This document shows, one piece after another, positions 22,792-34,780 of a DNA stretch of 64,000 nt (positions are counted from its first letter, which is position 1; every line of letters starts with the position of its first letter). The notes beneath the pieces were generated by a model that was not told where the DNA came from, did not search any database, and saw only the letters and a list, made by a program, of their open reading frames with translations. The position numbers and the translations under genes were made by a program. Source of the DNA: Dryococelus australis (lineage: Eukaryota > Arthropoda > Insecta > Phasmatodea > Phasmatidae); NCBI GenBank assembly GCA_029891345.1, contig CM057006.1, positions 43,623,056 to 43,687,055 on the forward strand. The letters are read 5' to 3'.

Positions 22792-24330
22792 CAAGTGTAT
22801 TCTTTTTGTAATTTAACGTCTGTAGTGTCAAAATAGAACGCAACATACTGTCTCATCATATGTTCAAATGCGAGATTTACACAACTGCATGGGATTTGAA
22901 TTTTAACTGGCCTCGCTTAAAATAATATATCCTGAAATAACGTCACAGTAATATATAAATACCCAATTGCTTTAGAATGTAACCTGGCAGGTCAGAAAAA
23001 AAATCAAATACTTTATATACAAAATAAGAATATTGCTGCAAATTTTAGGGTAAGATGTACATACAGAATATTTAAATGATAAAATCGAGCAATTAAAACT
23101 AGACTACGCAAAAAAAAAAACTAAGGTCCCTACCATAGTACCCCACGAACGAGAAAGAAACGGAATTTTACAGAAAGGGAATCTACGGGACTACACTGCT
23201 CTTCTGAGAAAATATTTTATAAATAACCACCGACTTCCTGTGGCAAGAACACACCTTGTTAGAACACATCTTGTTAGCTCTACAAAAACGTGAACAACTA
23301 AATACACACATTAAAAGTCACGACCTCCATTCCTTGAGCTTGGAAGTAACAACGCCTGACGAGCGCAGAATATGCATACCTGCGTATCACGGCTGTCAGA
23401 AACATTGCCTATCACACACCTCTTGAACGAGAGGCACGCTGTTCTACGAACGGTTAGGTTTACTTTAAAATGAATTTCGTCTCGTGAAAGATTACGAGTT
23501 CCCCAGGACTATTTTCGTGCTGCCGAACCCTTCGTAAGACAGCCTGATCTACAGTCCCGTCCCCTGCTGAATTTGAATTGCGCCAGCGTGGATATCATCA
23601 TCCATCGTTTGGCCCGAGACATCTGTAGCGGCCGTTGCTACTACAATGGGCCAGAACAGAACACATTAAAATGGCACAAGTACCCAGCCGAAGGTCATAA
23701 CTAGTCTCTCAGTTAGTAGAATTTAGAATAAATTTATAAAACAGTCGAAACATCAAATTTGTCGCGTTATAACATTTAAAAACAAGTTAAATTTTAAAAC
23801 CGAGGCTTAAAATTATTTTGTTAAAGTTTAAAAGAAAAGATTACGTTATAATTTTAAAATGTCAAAAGGTAAAATTCCTCTGCCTCCACCCTCGAACCCT
23901 CACCCCGCCATCCTCTCCGGAGACAGAGGGGCCGACTGTGGTTGATGTCGTTTTGTGAGGATTCCGTCGTGTGTTTGATGTCTGTGTCTGTGTTGTGTTG
24001 GTGTCAGTTTTAATGTTGTTGGTGTAGGTGTTGTATAGTGTAAGTGTTGTTTCTTCAGTTTATTTGTTCTTGTGTGCATCTGTACTATTGATGTCTGTGT
24101 GGGTCGTTCGACATTTATATACTGAATATTAATGTTTGTATTGGTACGTAAAGTATTAGCGAGGGCTCAAGAGGAACATTTAGCAATTTAGTTTAGAAAT
24201 ATACTAACAGTAATTATTATTCATACTCTATATCTACTATCTAGATATTACAGTGGTACAATCTTCCATAGGATAGTGTTAGAGAGGTTCTTTGCAAAAA
24301 TACCAGGCGCACAATATTCGCAGTGTTCAG
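22792..24330. other. Unique flank of Polinton remnant 1
   Basis: AT-rich to mixed DNA; 23940-24120 is GT-rich (many tgtgt and gttg motifs). No gene or known repeat recognised. Confidence 0.5.
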
Positions 24331-24340
24331 TGTCTACAGG

Positions 24341-25030
24341 GGGCCGCGGTGGTGTACTGGTTAGACTACTCGCCTCTCACCAAGGCGAACTGGGCTCGAA
24401 TACCGGCGTGCCGGACGATGCCGCTGGTCGGTGGGTTTTCTCGGGGATATCCCGTTTCCCCCGCCCGTGCATTCCGGTGCTGTTCCACACTCGCCTCACT
24501 TTCCCTTTATTTGCTCTCAAGACCTCGATGTTAAGGCGCCCGTCTACCTGGCGCTTGAAGTGTGTTGCAGAGTGTTTGAAATACACGTTTTTCTACAAAA
24601 TTATTAAACGTGCGTCCAGTGTACTGACCTGCGAAAAGAACACACATTTCACACGAGGACTGTTGAGTGTTTTCAAGACCTCACGTAAACCATTTCAGAG
24701 CATGGCGAAATGGCTAAAAACGCCTTTTTCAAAGCTCTTTATCTCAAAATGTACGTGTCAGATGCATACAAAACTGATCAAGGGGCATTCATTGAGCCTT
24801 CCTACACACTTTCCACCAATAAAATAATAGGGTCGGCGTTGAAAATCCCATAGGTACACGCAACACGACGAGAACACTGCACGCCAGTTCTGAGCCTTGC
24901 GCTTAGAGGCGATGGGAGACTTTATGTGCGTGGCAGTGTCGCCTCTAACGCTCCTTCGCCTCTCGGCTTCAAACGCGGAAAAAAGCTCTAGGTAGACGGG
25001 CGTCTTAAGAGCACCCCCCCCCCTTTTTTC
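24341..25030 (+). mobile_element. SINE copy split by a TTAA element
   Basis: The head and body lie at 24341-24534: gggccgcggtggtgtactgg, a degenerate B box, cggacgatgccgctggtcgg, ending ctcaagacctcgatgTTAA. The family continues gagccgccc at this point; here gagcacc resumes only at 25009, after the inserted element 24535-25004. The B-box-to-body segment (the gtcac...gtgggaatcg part) is also deleted in this copy. Confidence 0.8.
24535..25004. mobile_element. TTAA-flanked TIR element (piggyBac-like)
   Basis: 470 bp bounded by GGCGCCCGTCTACCTGGCGC on the left and, inverted, GACGCCCGTCTACCTAGAGC on the right, flanked by TTAA at 24531-24534 and 25005-25008. TTAA target duplication is characteristic of piggyBac transposons. 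The insertion splits a SINE at a TTAA that is present in uninterrupted SINE copies, which confirms the boundaries. An interior frame (about 24640-24825) reads GLLSVFKTSRKPFQSMAKWL; a diverged copy at 56420-56600 keeps a similar reading, so a short coding or domesticated origin is possible. No transposase. Confidence 0.82.
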
Positions 25031-25184
25031 CTTTTGCCAATTCTCTCCACTCTTTTTTCGTTTATCTGTACTGGATTCCCAGGAATTTGTCGTATACAAT
25101 TAAAATTTATAACGTAAGTGTCAAAATTGTATTTACCGTAAATTATATTTAGTTTTTTATGTTAGTCAAAAATAAGACATTTGC

Positions 25185-25562
25185 TATAGGCTGTTCACTG
25201 TTAAGTGAGCATTTTATAAATCAACCTTAGAAAAAATCACTGCTCCTGCTTGCGTATATTTTAACGTGCGCACTGTGTGATATGCGTCCAGGACAGTTGG
25301 TAACGATGGATGGAAAGTAATTCCGTATCTTATCGTCGAATGAAAAGTGTTATGTAACTATTTGAGATCATTTAAATTATTTCTTTCACTTTCTATTTTT
25401 TTTATTGCTTCGAAATTTAAAAATGACCACATTTGGAAAATTATTATTTTTCTGATAATTTCAGAATTTCACTTGCCCGACGCATGAACAAAGTGACGAA
25501 GCCACGACAATGTAAATTTTACATAAGGCGGAAGACTACACAACGTGCATACAAGTAGATCT
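25185..25562 (-). mobile_element. MITE family B copy, 3' end missing
   Basis: Starts TATAGGCTGTTCACTG and runs in reverse through the family B core (aaatcaaccttag, gttggtaacgatgg, ctttcactttct, gccacgacaatgtaaat, cggaagactacacaacgtgc). It stops at gtagatct, where the family would continue taagcaggg plus the terminal repeat; instead the repeat at 25563 begins. About 40 bp of terminus is lost. Confidence 0.82.
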
Positions 25563-25766
25563 CGGGGCTAACCCCTTACGCCTACTAGGAAGGAAAATCA
25601 TGCAAGGAGCCATGTATCGCGGCAAAGAGGGATTGGGCAGCCATGACCTGCACTTTGGGGCCATGGCTACCTCCCTAAGTGTACTTAGAGCTAGGCTTAA
25701 CTATGAAGAGCAAGGGAAAAACCGCCAAGAGAGACGTAAAAACCCTTGCGACAGAGAATTAAAAAT
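25563..25766 (+). repeat. 200-bp repeat, copy 1
   Basis: gggctaaccccttacgccta, then ggattgggcagccatg, ggggccatggctacctccct and cgtaaaaacccttgcg recur in the same order in the inverted copy at 46172-46350. GC-richer than its surroundings. Not recognised as an RNA gene or known SINE; its left edge is exactly where the MITE is truncated. Confidence 0.75.
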
Positions 25767-25859
25767 GTGAAGAGTTATTGCATGTATTAAATTTAATTTA
25801 ATTTAATTTAATAGAATGCTACAGGAGACAGGGTGTTTGGAAAACATGCTCTATAGTAA

Positions 25860-26530
25860 ATAGAATTGGAAAGACTAGTAGAGAGGGGGCGGGAGATTTG
25901 TTTTTTCTTAACTTGATGCCGGCAGTAACCAGAGAGGTGTTTGGGCGCCTCTCTGGTGGGAGAAGTGACGCTATTGGGCCTCTTCCCCCCGCTCTCTTCT
26001 ATAGTCCCGGAAACTAAAGGAGAGAAAGTGAGCTGCCAGTAAATGTCGGCGTCTGCAGTCCCGGGTCGCGCGAGACAAAGCGTGTCCAGGCTGCTTCGCT
26101 AAGCGGTCTCGAGCGAGTCCTCAGCCGGGCTGCAGCCTGCCGAGATATTCATGGACCAGCAGGAATTGCGCGCGCGTAGCAGTAAGATGGCTCTCGGCGT
26201 GGTTATACCCGGGCCGTGTCTCGGGACCCGCTCTACATCGTGCGCTCCCAGCGGCCTTGTATCGAGTCTTCGCTGGCCGTAAATTCGTTTGCGAAGGGCT
26301 TTCCTTCCCCGCTGGAAGTCATTAGCACAATGATCACCCCGGAGCCGCTACTCGACGCCGGTCCGGACAGGCTCATTAGCGCAAATATGGAATTATTACA
26401 CACGCGAACTTATTTACCCACGCGAAAATCGTGGCGCATGGCTCCGTTAGCCTCGACCTCATGCTTTGTTACCCCGTTTCCCGAGCATGGATACGTGTTT
26501 GTGGGTAACTAAGTTTCAACGTCTCGTCGA
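25860..26530. other. GC-rich, CpG-rich unique segment
   Basis: Unusually GC- and CpG-rich compared with the flanks, with little low complexity. It holds a 98-codon frame (26216-26512, plus) without recognisable domain. Features such as the homeobox-like gcaaatatggaattatta (about 26380) suggest a regulatory region or promoter/CpG island, but that is inference only. Confidence 0.3.
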
Positions 26531-26683
26531 CAGCGAGGTCACTACAGACGAAGCAAATTGCTGAAGAATCATCTTCACTTCTTGGAGATTGGCACAGTTT
26601 GTTTATAATTAAAAAAAAAAAAAAGTGTTTGGATATGTTTTATTTTTTCCAACTTCATGTGAGGAGTTTACCCCAACCCCTAC

Positions 26684-26938
26684 GGGGCCGCGGTGGTGTA
26701 GTGGATAGACTACTCGCCTTTCCCACCAAGGCGAACCGGGTTCGGTTGCCGGCGGGGTTTTCGCACGTGGGCATCGTGCCGCGGGCGATGCCGCTAGTCG
26801 GCGGGTTTTTTTTTCTCGGGATCTCCAGTTTCCCCCGCTCTTGCATTCCGACGCTGCTCTATACTCACCTCGATTTACCCTCGTGTGCTCTCAAGTCCTC
26901 GATGTTAAGAGCCGCCACAAATATTTCCATCACATCTC
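26684..26938 (+). mobile_element. SINE copy
   Basis: ggggccgcggtggtgtagtg with A-box-like TGGTGTAGTGG, B-box GGTTCGGTTGCC, then cgtgggcatcgtgccg, gcgatgccgctagtcggcgg and ctcaagtcctcgatgttaag. Full-length plus-strand member of the family at 4788. Confidence 0.88.
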
Positions 26939-27231
26939 AAAACCCTTCCTGTGTGCGCGGCCCCGATGCCAGAATGTTTTTTTTTATTTTAAAATATTGT
27001 CCTCTATGATTACTAAATGGGAAATGTGTGTTTTTATTTGTAGAAATAGTTAATTTTTAACTGTACATTCGTGTTCTTATTTACAGAGTTTTAAAAACAG
27101 AAATGCAAAAATATTATTTTTCCAGCGTATTAAATATACTTCTATGGAGAGGTTAATGGTGTTAGCCCCCAAAATGACTTTGTATATTTTTAAGGTATTT
27201 TATAATTATGTTTTGTTGCATCAAATAGTAG

Positions 27232-27304
<73 letters not shown>

Positions 27305-27767
27305 TAGTCAATTCCCAAAAATTCATTACAGGAGTTACGAGAATTTCTAATTTTTATATCTCGACATACACATTTCGAAATTTTGCACAATTGCCATATT
27401 TTGCTACCGTTATAATTAAGTTATTATGTCATTAGAATAAGACAATTCCCTTGAAAATTCTTCAATTGGTTCGGCTGTAATATTATTTTAAGTTTTGCAA
27501 TAACATTTAAATTCAAAATAGTCAGGAGTCAAAGATTAATTGCAGGCGAACATTATGCCAAAATTCCTGGTGTTCCTAAGAGACTTCAAGAAAAACTTCA
27601 GCCGAAATCAAACATTGTGATCATATAACTTTTTGAAATTGGTTTTGCACGATATTTTGAAGGTTGAATTGCTTATAATTATCCGAACACAGTACGCAAA
27701 AGTTATTATTTTTTAAATTAAATTGTTGTAGGTATTGTATCGCAAATTCGTGAAATATCTTTAAAAC
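26939..27767. other. AT-rich spacer with TA microsatellite
   Basis: Holds a TA microsatellite of about 34 units at 27234-27302. Otherwise unique with no supported gene. Confidence 0.6.
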
Positions 27768-28301
27768 ATGGAACGGAGTTTTAGCCGCCCGAACAGCACG
27801 AAGATGATGATGATGATGATGTGCCTTCGCTTGCTTTACCCGCTGCGTGCTGAAGACCTGCGTTGTGCTGTTCGGCGCACCACGAAACAGCCTCCGGCGC
27901 GCGATACGAAAATTAGATCCGACTTCATTCGCGAACAACACGGTCATTCAATTCCGCCGGATGAAAAACTTTTAAGGGGAGGAAGTGATGGAAAAGGGGG
28001 AGGGGGGCAGATGAAAGAACAGATGACTTGTTTTCTTGCCCCGTTGTTTATTTTTCTGGAATTTGAATGCGCGCGTGTATATACTTTACGATTTGGTAAA
28101 CAAGAAACGGGGGGGAAACCCTGGTTTTCATTCGGTTTGCTTGGAATGGGGAAAAAGAACGACGTAAAGGAAAATAATACAGGCGACGAGAGGAAACAAA
28201 TAATCATCAGTTGTTTTTTTAATGCGTTGTTTACTCAGCTGCGGGAAGAAATTGAAAATGATACAGTACGAGTAATTGGAACACGTAATTTTGATCCGTA
28301 G
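27768..28301 (+). CDS. Longest uninterrupted unexplained frame (177 codons)
   Basis: A single ATG-to-stop frame, hydrophilic and charged, with a run of six Met from an (ATG)n microsatellite at 27802-27819 and a Gly-rich patch KGGGG. No signal peptide, membrane segment or domain that I recognise. A 108- and an 87-codon frame overlap it on the minus strand. It is GC-richer than its flanks. It may be chance or part of a host exon; nothing in the sequence decides. Confidence 0.15.
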   Translation: MERSFSRPNSTKMMMMMMCLRLLYPLRAEDLRCAVRRTTKQPPARDTKIRSDFIREQHGHSIPPDEKLLRGGSDGKGGGGQMKEQMTCFLAPLFIFLEFECARVYTLRFGKQETGGKPWFSFGLLGMGKKNDVKENNTGDERKQIIISCFFNALFTQLREEIENDTVRVIGTRNFDP

Positions 28302-28529
28302 CTGAAAATCTTGCGTATCGACTGATTTTTACTACACTTAGCTGTTATATCACGTGTAAGTTAGATGGACTGTGCGTGTTTAAAAATAAATGTTAAAATA
28401 TTACACGTATGCAGCATAAATCTTTTCCTTGGGGGATCATAAAGGTAAATTTACAATCATAAAACTTCTGCATGTGTCAGTTAAAACAATGCAGGATATT
28501 ACGATTTGTTTTAAGAAATAAGATGAGAG

Positions 28530-28733
28530 ATTGGGGGAACTGCTGATGGAGCGTTGACGGAATGCGATGGTGGGTAAAAACTGGAACACCCCGAGAAAAC
28601 TCATTAGACAACGGTAACGTCCGCCATGGTTTACCATATGCGAAAAACCGGGTGTGACTCCGCCGGCAATCGAACCCGGTCGCAGTGTTAAGAAGTTAGT
28701 TGTCTAGCCATTTCGCTACCACGGACTGTCACT
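28530..28733 (-). mobile_element. SINE copy, diverged, minus strand
   Basis: Minus-strand head tccgtggtagcgaaatggct and B box GGTTCGATTGCC, then cggagtcacacccggttttt, cgcatatgg and a body with ttttctcggggtgttcc. More diverged than its neighbour at 28919. Confidence 0.7.
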
Positions 28734-28918
28734 TTTTTTTATACAGTGCATCGATTTCTGTCACTAGAACGCTCGCGTTGACGTGGAGAGAAAATTCGGG
28801 TACACAAAATAAAATTGAGTCTCTGCGATAAAACTAACGTGCTGTTGATTTATCAGAATTAAGTGCTTGGAACAGACGCATTCGCGTTAACATTGGCGCA
28901 CTTGTTTCATGGAGGAAT

Positions 28919-29176
28919 CGGTGAGTGAAGAGATTTTGGGCCGCTCCTAACACCTAGGTCCTGAGAGCCGAAGTGGATGAAGCTAAGCTAATATGGAGCA
29001 GCGCCGGAATGATGAAGCGGGGGGAAACGGGAGATCCCCGAGAAAACCCGCCGACCGGCGACATCGTCCGGCACGATTCGTACATGCGAAACTCCGGGAG
29101 CTCCCCGCCGAGAACTGAACCCCCGGTTCACCTAGTTGGGAGGTGAGTAGTGTATCCACCACACCACCGCGGCCCC
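28919..29176 (-). mobile_element. SINE copy, minus strand
   Basis: From 29176 downward: ggggccgcggtggtgtggtg, a degenerate B box, gcatgtacgaatcgtgccgg, acgatgtcgccggtcggcgg, tctcggggatctcccgtttc, ending gttaggagcggcccaaaatc and tcttcactcacc. Near full length. Confidence 0.88.
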
Positions 29177-29248
29177 TTATGGAGGAATGATTGTGTTCCT
29201 GGGTGTCACATCGACGTTTATTTTACATAGAAAATGTTTCAGAGAGTA

Positions 29249-29668
29249 TATATGCTGTTCACACTAAAATAAGCACTTTTGAAAGCTCTGCTTAAGATCT
29301 ACGTGTATGCACGTTGTGTAGTCTTCCGCCTTATGTAAAATTAACATTACCATGGCCCTCGTCACTTTATTCAAGCGTCGGTCGAGTGAAACTGTGAAAT
29401 TAGAAAAGTAAATATTTCACAAATCTGCTCATTCTTACACTTTGGTGCGTAAAAAAACACAAAGCGAAATAAATCATTTAAGTTGTCACAAATGGTTACT
29501 TAACGCTGTTTATCCGACGTTAAGATGTGGAACTATTTCCCTTCCATCATTACCAACTTTACTGGGCGCATGTCACTCAGTGCGCACGTTGAAATATACG
29601 GAGGCAGGGGCAGTGACATTTGTCTAAGGTTAGCTTCAAACGTGCTCACTTTATCGTGAACAACCTTT
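29249..29668 (+). mobile_element. MITE family B copy
   Basis: About 420 bp. tatgctgttcacactaaaat at the left and tttatcgtgaacaacctt at the right are diverged forms of the shared terminal repeat. The core matches 11918-12344 (gctctgcttaagatctacgt, cttccgccttatgtaaaatt, cgtcactttattcaagcgtc). An older copy, judging by terminal mismatches. Confidence 0.85.
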
Positions 29669-30144
29669 AGAAGTATTTTTGTTGCAGTATCACAAAAAAT
29701 TGTGTAAATAAAAAAAAAGTTTTTGGGAAGCCTGAAAATGTGCTCAATCTCTTGGAAGTTACTTACTACCTAAGATGTGCCATAGTAAAGTAAGATAATT
29801 CCTCGTCGAATATACAATACGCTCGACTAATTTCTTTTAAAGCTCAGATAAATCCGAGTAGTGTTGGCATAGTTGATCGTGGGTGCCGAGAAAAGTGTTC
29901 AAAGTAATTGGAATACTGTTTTGCAACTTGGAGGTAGTTGAAAGTGCAGTGTTTTGCAGAGTTGGTATAACCTCCACGTCAAAAGCTGCGAGGAATTTCT
30001 TGTGCACGTGAAATAAAACAATGCGAGTTATGAAAGCGACCTGCAATTATTGTGAAGGTGAGTTGAGCTTCCTTGAATATCAAGATTTTCAGTTGATTTT
30101 GTTTCGAAATGTTACTACTGGGAGGGACTAGGCTCTGTGACCCT
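29669..30144. other. Spacer, no feature
   Basis: AT-rich unique DNA with an A-run (29709-29718); nothing recognised. Confidence 0.5.
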
Positions 30145-30923
30145 GCACCGAGAGAAAAGTTTTGGTGAATCAAACAAGATTTGTTTGGTTCGACCAAACT
30201 ATTTGTTCGTATAGGGGCAATTAAATATTTTGTTGCTGATACCAAACTATTTTTTTTTTGTTCTCATTTTGTTGCACCCAAACTGTAAAGTTTAGTCGGC
30301 GCAGCTAAAGATTTGTTTGGCTGCACGTATATTAAACAGTTTGGGCCGATATATAAAAAATTTTACAAGTTCGACGGAGTTTCGAACCTGGAGCACCTGT
30401 GTCCGAGCGCTACGCCGTAGAAATCTCAGCAAATGTGACAACTATTGACGCCGGAAAGATATGAAATATATATAATTAAAATATTGGGCAACGTGTGCAA
30501 ACAAATAGTTCGAGTTTTACAGCATTACTTGTCAGTTTCTTGTTGCATTACTTTATCAGTGTGTTCATACGATTGTTAAGCATCAATATATGCACTAACA
30601 AAACAGTGTTACTATTCTAATTGTCACAATCAATACAAACAAACTATCGACCTGTATTTTCGAACTAAGGCAGTCAAATGAGTGGCCAAACAAATATATA
30701 CAGTTGATTCAACAAAATATTTAGTTAACAGTCTAATTTTTTTTTGGCCCGACATTGATATTTTCTTTATTCAGACATATATTTAGTTTGAGGAAGAAAT
30801 GTAATTTTGTTGCTTTTCAAATTTTGTTTACTCAACAATATATTTTATTAGAACAACTAAATACTATATATTTGGCACTATACAAACAAATATGTTGTTC
30901 GATTTCCTCTCAGTGTGGAAGAA
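30145..30923. mobile_element. Intact copy of the 780-bp TIR element
   Basis: Ends CACCGAGAGAAAAG (30145) and, inverted, CACTGAGAGGAAATCG (30923) form imperfect terminal repeats. The next 80 bp on each side are also loosely inverted around caaacaaat/atttgttt motifs (ctatacaaacaaat near the right, atttgttcgtatagg near the left). No coding region, and no clear target duplication. It is the uninterrupted paralogue of 7459-9026. Confidence 0.75.
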
Positions 30924-30968
30924 ATGCGGCGGAGGGTGGCAAGTGTCGTCTACCCCCCTACTCACCAG

Positions 30969-31208
30969 GAGGCCGCGGTGATGTAGGGGTCAGACTTCTC
31001 GCCTCCCACCAAGGCGAACCGTGTTCGATTCCCGGCGGGGTCGCTCCCGAATTTTCACCACGTGGGAATCGTGCCGGACGATGCCGCTGGTCGGCGGTTT
31101 TCTCGGGGTTCTCTCGTTTCCCCCGCCCCTTCATTCCGACGCTGCTCCGTACTCACCTCGCCTCACTTCACTTTCATCGACTCTCAAGACCTCGATTTTA
31201 AGGTTGAA
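30969..31208 (+). mobile_element. SINE copy
   Basis: aggccgcggtgatgtagggg, B box GTTCGATTCCC, then cgtgggaatcgtgccggacg, atgccgctggtcggcggttt and ctctcaagacctcgatttta. Full-length member with a near-perfect B box. Confidence 0.9.
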
Positions 31209-32235
31209 GTTAAGAAACTGCCTATGGAGCACTGAACCCGACTATACAACATGAAGAACTCATAAAAAAGTAGTACAGACACCATAAAAATTGTCAGAAG
31301 AGTGCGGTTTATGCTGCACATGAAAGAAGAATGTATATATTTTGCAATATTATATAATACTTTACTAAAACATACTTTTATATGTAAAATAAGAATCGAT
31401 TATAATAGTCTATTTTTCTTTTTAGCAAAATTTTAGCATATTGCCATTATGGATGCTTCATAAAGCAGAATTTGCAAGACAATACTCTTCAAGAAAGATT
31501 TTCATAATGTTTACTATGTTTGCATGTGATAAAATCATAGTTATAATGTATGTATCATATCAATTTTATAATTAACTTTATTTACTTCAGTTTCAGCCAT
31601 AAATGTTTGTGACTAATGGACGCACATAAAATTAATTATAAAAATTATTTCCTACATTGTTATTCCAATTACTATATGTTTGCTCTCCGATATGTTGTTT
31701 CTTTATAGAATCTGTCACAGTGGAATCTTCTAAGATAAAGGCAAGTAATCTTGACTTTACGATCTAAAAAAGTAGAAATTTAAAGTTAAAGTCAAGCAGC
31801 CATTTTGCCGAGAATCTAACAGGGTTTATGTGGAATGTGTGTTATTTTGCTGGGTGATTTCCATCTCGGTATATTAAACCAAAGCTCCCAAACTACAAAC
31901 GAGTATTATGTGAAAAGGAAATATATAAATAATATGAATTTATATTTTTAATAAAGTAAACAACTGAGTTTTTGCTTTGAAATTAAATTTTAATATAACT
32001 TTTAAGCCTATTAAAAAAGGTAAATAAAATGCATACGTGGATAATATGATAATGATTTATTAAACAAGATACGCATTTTTACGAAGCTCGCAGAACCTAT
32101 GTTCAATTGTCTGAACTCTGACTTTACAATTGTATTATGTGTTGGTGGTTTTGCCCTTACTAAACGCTGTAGATCGTAGGACGCATGATCTTGTCTTACT
32201 CATTTTCCATAGCGTTTAATCTCACAATCTACTGG
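31209..32235. other. AT-rich flank of Polinton remnant 2
   Basis: Unique AT-rich DNA; no gene, RNA or repeat recognised. Confidence 0.5.
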
Positions 32236-32241
32236 CCTATT

Positions 32242-33720
32242 AGTAGTAAGGGCGGGCCGGTCCTACCCCAAAGGGGATATCGTTTTTATTAGTGGAATTA
32301 ACCCTTTGATATCAAATGGGTTATCCCTTAATCCGATTTAAACCTATCAAAAATTGTTAATTCTATTTTAATCCCATGGAATTTTTTTGGATTAATTTAA
32401 TCTGATCTTAATTCGAACGATTTTCATTTCATTCTCATAGGATAAAATGATAGGTAACGTTGATGGATTGATCCAATTTATTTCATTGGATTAATCAATC
32501 AAAAATTGTTGTGCAATAAGTGTATAGTTTTACTTCATATTGTTTCTTTTTTTGGGGGGAGTGACTCTGTTACATCCTCACCTTTGAAGCTTTGGCAGTC
32601 GATGAGGTGTGGCATGTTTGGATAGTGTGTATGTGTGTATATATGTGTATATATATATATGCTGAGTTTTGTGCAAGAGTGGCATAAGTGTTAATTTTTT
32701 TGGGCAGACGTTGGGCGATAGACGATTTTTTGGTAATAGTAATTAAACGGAAAGAGAAAGCTATATATAGTTAACATGCAAGAGAAATTTCGGAGTGTTT
32801 AAACGAAATATATATATATTTTTAGTTCTACCTATCAATATAAGTATCACAAGAGAGAAGTATATCAATCACAACTACGTGATTAACCTGGTGTCGACAA
32901 GTGCTAAATGATTATAACTATGTGAGTCTCCAGGTGTCCTAAAAATGACTTAACGAGATACAACAAAGCAAAAATATCCCTATCAATTAAATAGCAGTTG
33001 GCCTAAACACAAAAACAAGTTATTTGAAGAGACGTAAAAAAACAACACTACTTGACGCCTCCAAGTTCTACATGTAGCTGACATGATTTTAAAACACGTC
33101 CGTCCACCTGTGAGACTGGTAAGGAACTTTTGAAATGGAATCTACACATTAAAAGAGATTTATTTATTTATTAACACATGTAAAAAAAGAAAATGTTTAA
33201 CTGTCAGTGATTTTAATATACGTCCATTCGCTCGGGAGGTCTCTGCAGCACTGACTTGGATATACCACTTATGTCGAGTTATAAGCTGAACGAGGTGTTG
33301 AGAGCGAACAGAACCTGCATGTGCATCGGCCTATGTTTGATTATAGACTGGTGCAAATACTATTTAGTGACAAATTGATAAAAATTATGTTTATGATGCA
33401 TGTACTAATATATAAATTACAGTAGTTGAATTAAAAAAACAAATTAATGAAATAGCAAAAGCACCTCTCCCAAAACACGTCTGTCGGGCTGCGAGCTCAG
33501 CCAATGAATGAGACACGTGGCAGGCAACTGATTTGAAATTAGGTCAAAAATCAATAAAAATATCCTATTTAAGAATTATAAATTCTATTTCCCTACCAAA
33601 CTACTATTAATGACGAACAGTTAATCACGTCTTCCTGAATGTTTCACATGAAATTAAAAAAAAAACTCCCCCAGATTTTTAACGTAAATTTCACTATTGT
33701 AAGAATAATTCACTTTTTAC
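32242..33720. repeat. Left inverted arm of Polinton remnant 2
   Basis: Inverted copy of about 42720-44105. Landmarks in order: ggcgggccgg terminus, ttaatccgattt, a GT/TA microsatellite (32627-32660), ctacttgacgcctccaag, gtgagactggtaaggaac, aacgaggtgttgagagc, cacgtctgtcgggctgcgag, aacagttaatcacgtcttcc and gtaaatttcactattgtaag. Confidence 0.85.
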
Positions 33721-34780
33721 ACAAATTTCCATTGAAGCATAGGGAGACTCGGCTGTCATGAAAAAGTACTTAATCCTGCACAGCGTAATCCTGTAACACC
33801 TTATAAAAACACATAGAATATATTTTAAGACACAATCAAACTTCCTCGAAGAAAAAATTAATAATAAAGGATGTACTACAAATTTTCCGTTAAGTCTGTG
33901 AAATTCACAGCACTAGTTAACGAAACGATAGTTGTAAATGCTATAAACTTTTCGAAATTCAAGGGCCTGCCTTATTTGCAGCAGAATAAAATTTCACAAG
34001 TCTTGCCAATGACATTTGTATCCCTAAAGCTAGATTTGACATTCCAAGGAATTTTATATTTTTATCCAATTAACTCTATATTTTAATCCTGTAAACTTAA
34101 TCCATATACAAATACAAGATATATTCTAACTCTCTAAATTTTTTTAAGTAATGAAAAACACAAGTAAAAATTTTTTTTAACAATTGAAAACTTTCGTTAA
34201 ACAAACTCATGTTAAAACCAAATGTCTTTAAATTCAGGGGAATAGTAAACAAACATATTCAAACTGTTTTTAAAATATTTGTGCGTGTTTTTTCGTGTAA
34301 ATTTCTCTAGTTTTCCCAGCCCAGAATTTCGACTGTACTATATAGGATAAAAATTGTATATTTGAACAAATTTTATTTACAAATACTACTTTTTCGACGT
34401 AATATTACTGAAATAGTACGAAACCAGTTTGAAATGACTGCTATTGAAGCTGGATTATGTCAAATTCCATTATATTTCAACTTGTTCTCTAAAACGGTTA
34501 AAATGTAAGCGAATTTGAAGGAAATCGGTGGCCATTTTGAATTCATTTACTATATTTACTATATAAGAAGGGTTAAATTAATTTTTTCTCAGTGTTAAGT
34601 CGTCAACTGCCAAGATCACTTTGTGTGTGTATGCGCGCATTGCATTAGCGAGACTTAGGCTTCTGCAATAGATCTGAGAATGATTCCAGACATCTACGAC
34701 AGGCTTCCACACAGAGAACGACACCATGTGCCCATTACGTCTACAACGCCAGGCATCCATCATGTCTACAATAACACCAG

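Noticed and set aside
24276..24827. 183-codon frame as a single gene
   Set aside because: It crosses from a SINE into an inserted TTAA element, so it is a chance fusion.
26599..27009. 136-codon frame as a gene
   Set aside because: It is the translation of a SINE copy plus flanks.
27144..27390. Frames with long Tyr-Ile repeats
   Set aside because: Pure translation of a TA microsatellite, present on both strands.
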